A DNA stretch of 8,750 bases from positions 1 through 8,750 of the forward strand of contig CAYSLC010000216.1 in NCBI GenBank assembly GCA_964431545.1, read 5' to 3'. Positions within the stretch are counted from its first letter, which is position 1. Every line of letters starts with the position of its first letter. Positions 6,911 through 8,750 of the stretch are shown here, piece after piece. The DNA is from CAYSLC01 sp964431545. GTDB lineage: Bacteria; Desulfobacterota; Desulfobacteria; Desulfobacterales; JAABSP01. Made by a program: the position numbers and the translations under genes. The notes beneath the pieces are model-generated. The model ran no database searches. It was given only the letters and a program-made list of their open reading frames with translations, and was not told where the DNA came from.

Positions 6911-7315
6911 CTATGGGCCGGGATCGGCGCTCTCCTCCCCGGCGGAAACGGCGTTTTCGTGGAGGTCACGGACGATCTTCACGAGATCCGCCTCCCGGGC
7001 CGCGTTCTTGGAGAGGAAGCGGTCGGCGCCCGCTCCATACGCGGCCTCCTCGTACTCCGGAAAATCATAGTTGGTGTTGACCACGATGTTGATGGCGGGA
7101 TATTTCTCCTTGATCTTTTCCGTCAGCTTCAACCCGTTCTCGCCGGGGATCTTGATGTCCATGAAGACCAACTCCGGCCGGTCCGCCTCGATCCTCTCCA
7201 TGGCCTCCGTCGAATTGACCGCCCCCGCCACCGGAATTCCCGGGAAGTTCGACCGAATCAGATCTTCCAGGGCATCCAACAGGTCCAGATTGTCCTCCAC
7301 GATCAAGATGCTCAC
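6911..7315 (-). CDS. Receiver-only response regulator (CheY-like), 134 aa
   Basis: A single phosphoacceptor receiver domain without an output domain. Counting from the chosen GTG, the acidic pocket is Glu7/Asp8 (LIVEDN), the phosphoacceptor is Asp53 (VFMDIKIPGENG), the switch threonine is Thr81 (VVNTNYD) and the conserved lysine is Lys103 (FLSKN). The fold ends near residue 120, followed by a short acidic tail (GEESADPGP) with no DNA-binding or enzymatic domain. The GTG start at 7315 gives the normal family N-terminus (MSILIVEDN) and has AGGAA (7328-7324) 8 bases upstream. A longer TTG start at 7348 lacks a Shine-Dalgarno. It is divergent from the NarL-type regulator at 7568 and lies 229 bases upstream of the sugar operon, same strand. 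It could be a phosphorelay intermediate or act by protein-protein contact. Its kinase is not in the window. Confidence 0.88.
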   Translation of the reverse strand: MSILIVEDNLDLLDALEDLIRSNFPGIPVAGAVNSTEAMERIEADRPELVFMDIKIPGENGLKLTEKIKEKYPAINIVVNTNYDFPEYEEAAYGAGADRFLSKNAAREADLVKIVRDLHENAVSAGEESADPGP

Positions 7316-7323
7316 CGTTTTCG

Positions 7324-7328
7324 TTCCT
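7324..7328 (-). promoter_or_regulatory. Ribosome binding site favouring the GTG start of the receiver gene
   Basis: AGGAA on the minus strand, 8 bases before the GTG at 7315. It supports the shorter 134-aa form over a TTG start at 7348, whose upstream sequence is GC-rich with no purine run. Confidence 0.5.
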
Positions 7329-7341
7329 GTCTGTCCAAGGT

Positions 7342-7371
7342 TTGACAAGTGGCGCCGCCGCGCACTATGAT
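7342..7371 (+). promoter_or_regulatory. Sigma-70-type promoter, TTGACA-N18-TATGAT
   Basis: A perfect -35 hexamer TTGACA (7342-7347) is separated by 18 bases from TATGAT (7366-7371), five of six matches to TATAAT. This is the best promoter-like match in the intergenic region. The predicted transcript starts near 7378 and would give the NarL-type regulator gene a leader of about 190 bases containing the palindrome at 7486-7508. The -35 lies only 27 bases upstream of the GTG of the divergent receiver gene, so the two transcription units would share or compete for this DNA. The rest of 7316-7567 contains no convincing small gene. Confidence 0.6.
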
Positions 7372-7485
7372 ACCCTTCATCATCTTTGCCACCGCCCCAT
7401 CGGAGGGCGCGAAGCCATGTTCGGAACCGGTCTCCCCCCTTTCGCCCCCTCCCATTCCAAGAGAAACTTTACTATAGGGGGCCGT

Positions 7486-7508
7486 CATGGTATATGGGAT
7501 GTACCATG
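7486..7508. promoter_or_regulatory. 23-bp imperfect palindrome, CATGGTA-N9-TACCATG (possible operator)
   Basis: Seven-base perfect arms flank a 9-base centre, and two more pairs match inside, so 9 of 11 base pairs are complementary. It sits between the two divergent response-regulator genes, about 60 bases before the ATG of the NarL-type gene and downstream of the sigma-70-like promoter. Size and symmetry fit a dimer binding site; autoregulation by the NarL-type protein is one candidate. It shares TGGTA/TACCA arms with the palindrome at 6842-6855. The half-site does not fit the E. coli NarL heptamer well. As RNA it could also form a short hairpin in the leader. Confidence 0.45.
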
Positions 7509-7567
7509 TATTTGAGAGCCGTTGACACAGTAGAGAAACCGTTTTTCCGGTCCGAGAGGAAACTGCC

Positions 7568-8224
7568 ATGAAAGGAAAGAAGCGCATTGTCATTGCGGAG
7601 GACCATACCATTCTCCGGGAAGGGCTGCGGTCCCTGCTCTCCGCCGAAGAGGAGTTCGAGGTGGTGGGGGAGGCCGAGGACGGGCTGGAGGCGGTACGGG
7701 CGGTCAACTCACATACGCCGGATCTCATCCTTCTGGATCTGGCCATGCCCAAGATGAACGGCATCGCCGCCATCAAGGAGATCAAGAAACAATCCCCAGA
7801 CACCAAGATCATGGCCCTGACCATCCATAAATCCGAGGAGTACATCCTGGAGGCCTTCCAGTCCGGCGCGGACGGCTATTGCCTCAAGGATTCCACCCAT
7901 GACGAGCTGCTCATGGCCATCAAGAGCGTCCTCATGGGAAAGACCTATCTGAGCCCGGAGATCTCCGAGCGGGTTCTCAGTGGATACCTGGAGGGCAAAA
8001 AGAGCATCAAGGCCGCCTCCTCCTGGGACTCCCTGACCCAGCGGGAGAAGGAGATCCTCAAGCTGATCGGCGAGGGGTACAAGAACAAGGAGATCTCCGA
8101 CTACCTGTGCATCAGCGTCAAGACGGTGGAAAAACACCGGGCCAACCTCATGAAGAAGCTCGACCTTCACAACGTCTCCGCCCTGACCGCCTACTCCATC
8201 GAAAAGGGGCTGGTGACCAAATAA
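7568..8224 (+). CDS. NarL/FixJ-family response regulator (receiver + LuxR-type HTH)
   Basis: A 218-aa DNA-binding response regulator with the standard two-domain layout and length. The receiver (about 5-122) has Glu11/Asp12 (IAEDH), phosphoacceptor Asp57 (LILLDLAMPKMNG), Thr85 (ALTIH) and Lys107 (CLKD). The LuxR-type helix-turn-helix (about 153-217) has LTQREKEILKLIGEGYKNKE (156-175) and the recognition helix SVKTVEKHRANLMKKL (183-198), both complete. The ATG at 7568 has GAGAGGA ending at 7560 with a 7-base spacer. It is transcribed from the divergent region shared with the receiver-only gene, and a hairpin directly follows its TAA. The cognate histidine kinase is not here. Targets are unknown; the neighbouring sugar operon and its own promoter are candidates because of the similar palindromes in both leaders. 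Confidence 0.95.
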   Translation: MKGKKRIVIAEDHTILREGLRSLLSAEEEFEVVGEAEDGLEAVRAVNSHTPDLILLDLAMPKMNGIAAIKEIKKQSPDTKIMALTIHKSEEYILEAFQSGADGYCLKDSTHDELLMAIKSVLMGKTYLSPEISERVLSGYLEGKKSIKAASSWDSLTQREKEILKLIGEGYKNKEISDYLCISVKTVEKHRANLMKKLDLHNVSALTAYSIEKGLVTK

Positions 8225-8228
8225 AGAA

Positions 8229-8260
8229 AGCGGAGACCCGCCCGCCGGCCGGTCTCCGCT
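8229..8260. terminator. Convergent (probably bidirectional) intrinsic terminator hairpin
   Basis: Perfect 10-bp arms AGCGGAGACC (8229-8238) and GGTCTCCGCT (8251-8260) with a 12-base GC-rich loop, starting 4 bases after the regulator stop. Read on the minus strand, the stem is followed by TTCTTTATTT, a fair U-rich tract, so it would terminate the gene ending at 8339. Read on the plus strand, the tail is only C/T-rich (CCCGCCTTCTTCC), so termination of the regulator is likely but weaker. The remaining bases to 8338 show nothing recognisable. Confidence 0.75.
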
Positions 8261-8338
8261 CCCGCCTTCTTCCCCTTGCACCGGATCGCCCGCGTTTGGT
8301 CGGAGGCGCCGTGGGGATGTTGCGCTGTGTGTTGATCC

Positions 8339-8750
8339 CTATCGGTCATAGGCCGACCGGAACCATCCGGTCTGCTTGTCCACGTGCAGCTTGTCCACCA
8401 GCGAGCCCTCCTTGGTCAGGATCGACGCCTCGTAATACCCTTCCTCTTCCGTCAGTTCCCCCAGCTTCAGGTTCGGGTTCCCGCGGTTTCGAAGGTAGTT
8501 CTCCACCAGAAGACGGGCCTGATCCCGGTTCAGGGGATCGGTGTTCTCGCCGTACCGGTCGTCCCAGCCGTAGCCCTGGCGTCCCTGCCCATAGCCGGGA
8601 CCCATCATTCCGGGGCCCATGCCCCGGCCTCTCATCCCCCGGCCCATCATGCCGCGGCCCCGGCCCTCGGGGCCCATCATGCCCGGCCCCATCATGCCCC
8701 GTCCCCGGCCGTAGCCGCCGTATCCCCGGCCCTGGCCGCACCAGGGGCAG
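8339..8750 (-). CDS. Met/Gly/Arg-rich protein with PepSY-like C-terminus (5' end outside window)
   Basis: The frame is open to the right window edge, so the start is not seen; an internal ATG at 8695 would give 118 aa. The visible part begins CPWCGQGRGYGGYGRGRG, then a low-complexity stretch of about 45 residues built from MMGP, GRGMMG, RGRGMG and GYGQG units, and ends in a folded domain of about 65 residues: an acidic helix (DQARLLVENYLRN) then strands with LKLGELTEEEGYYEASI, TKEGSLVDKLHVDKQTGW and the end SAYDR. This tail resembles the small PepSY-like domain of Gly/Met-rich proteins in deltaproteobacteria; that match is from memory. The CPWC pair and methionines suggest metal binding or an extracytoplasmic role, but a signal peptide cannot be checked here. 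It converges on the NarL-type gene and shares the hairpin at 8229-8260. Confidence 0.8.
   Translation of the reverse strand, partial: CPWCGQGRGYGGYGRGRGMMGPGMMGPEGRGRGMMGRGMRGRGMGPGMMGPGYGQGRQGYGWDDRYGENTDPLNRDQARLLVENYLRNRGNPNLKLGELTEEEGYYEASILTKEGSLVDKLHVDKQTGWFRSAYDR
8601..8700 (-). repeat. Degenerate repeats encoding the Met-Met-Gly-Pro/Arg stretch
   Basis: The block CCCATCAT recurs at 8601, 8643 and 8673, and CCCCATCATG at 8687, separated by C/G-rich linkers. In the coding (minus) direction it encodes ATGATGGG followed by Gly/Pro/Arg codons. It is an in-gene coding repeat, not a mobile element, and could vary in copy number between strains. Confidence 0.6.

Noticed and set aside
6871..6911. 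Terminator for the receiver gene (CCGG arms followed by TTTTTT on the minus strand)
   Set aside because: The stem would be only 4-5 bp around a loop of about 15 bases and the T run is separated from it, so it is too weak to call.
4405..6969. Longer start of the sps-like protein at 6969 (854 aa)
   Set aside because: The extension overlaps the receiver gene, is proline-rich, and the true ribosome binding site and family N-terminus are at 6681.
7346..7348. TTG start for the receiver-only regulator
   Set aside because: It has no Shine-Dalgarno upstream. The GTG at 7315 has AGGAA at 8 bases and gives the standard receiver N-terminus.
7470..7476. TACTATA near 7470 as a -10 box on either strand
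   Set aside because: There is no matching -35 at a suitable distance on either strand, and on the plus strand the hexamer matches TATAAT in only four positions.
7522..7527. TTGACA close to the NarL-type regulator as a -35 box
   Set aside because: No -10-like hexamer lies 16-18 bases downstream, and the start site would fall inside the Shine-Dalgarno region, about 10 bases from the ATG.
7312..7845. 177-codon minus-strand frame across the intergenic region and the start of the NarL-type gene
   Set aside because: It overlaps antisense to a clear receiver domain and has Ser/Arg/Met-rich sequence with no domain.
1..8750. CRISPR arrays, tRNA/rRNA genes, insertion sequences, attachment sites
   Set aside because: I looked for regular direct repeats, tRNA-like ends, transposase motifs and flanking inverted repeats and saw none.

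Overview
This is a GC-rich bacterial window. It carries a five-gene leftward (minus-strand) carbohydrate operon, two divergent response-regulator genes, and the 3' part of a Met/Gly/Arg-rich gene that runs off the right edge. A single-cluster [4Fe-4S] ferredoxin of the Desulfovibrio type, a NarL-type regulator and a GM-rich protein with a PepSY-like tail together suggest an anaerobic or microaerophilic deltaproteobacterium-like organism (Desulfobacterota/Desulfuromonadota). That placement is inference from protein style; there is no rRNA or other marker in the window.

Layout, in the order of leftward transcription from 6681 to 1: a sucrose-phosphate-synthase-like protein with a C-terminal HAD phosphatase domain (4405-6681); an (alpha/alpha)6-barrel glycoside hydrolase-like protein (2113-4389); a ROK-family glucokinase-like sugar kinase (1080-2057); a small ferredoxin (832-1029); and a PfkB-type phosphofructokinase, cut by the left window edge (1-803). 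The gaps are 15, 55, 50 and 28 bases, each gene has its own Shine-Dalgarno sequence, and I see no terminator between them, so they are probably one transcript. The gene set reads as a cycle: make a phosphorylated glycoside, dephosphorylate it, hydrolyse it again, then return the free hexose to glycolysis through a hexokinase and a phosphofructokinase. The presumed product would be sucrose. However, several residues that bind donor and acceptor in known sucrose-phosphate synthases are substituted here, so the true product is open.

Region 6682-6910 is the 5' leader of the operon. It holds a very strong ribosome binding site and a TGGTAT/ATACCA palindrome. Next comes a receiver-only (CheY-like) response regulator on the minus strand (6911-7315). 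Region 7316-7567 separates it from a NarL/FixJ-type response regulator on the plus strand (7568-8224); it holds a near-consensus sigma-70 promoter and a second TGGTA/TACCA palindrome. No histidine kinase is visible. A GC-rich hairpin (8229-8260) ends the plus-strand regulator and can also end the convergent minus-strand gene at 8339-8750.

The most interesting points are the substituted active site of the sucrose-phosphate-synthase-like enzyme, the pairing of that enzyme with an uncharacterised hydrolase and a ferredoxin in one operon, and the similar palindromes in front of both the sugar operon and the response-regulator pair, which may link the two.
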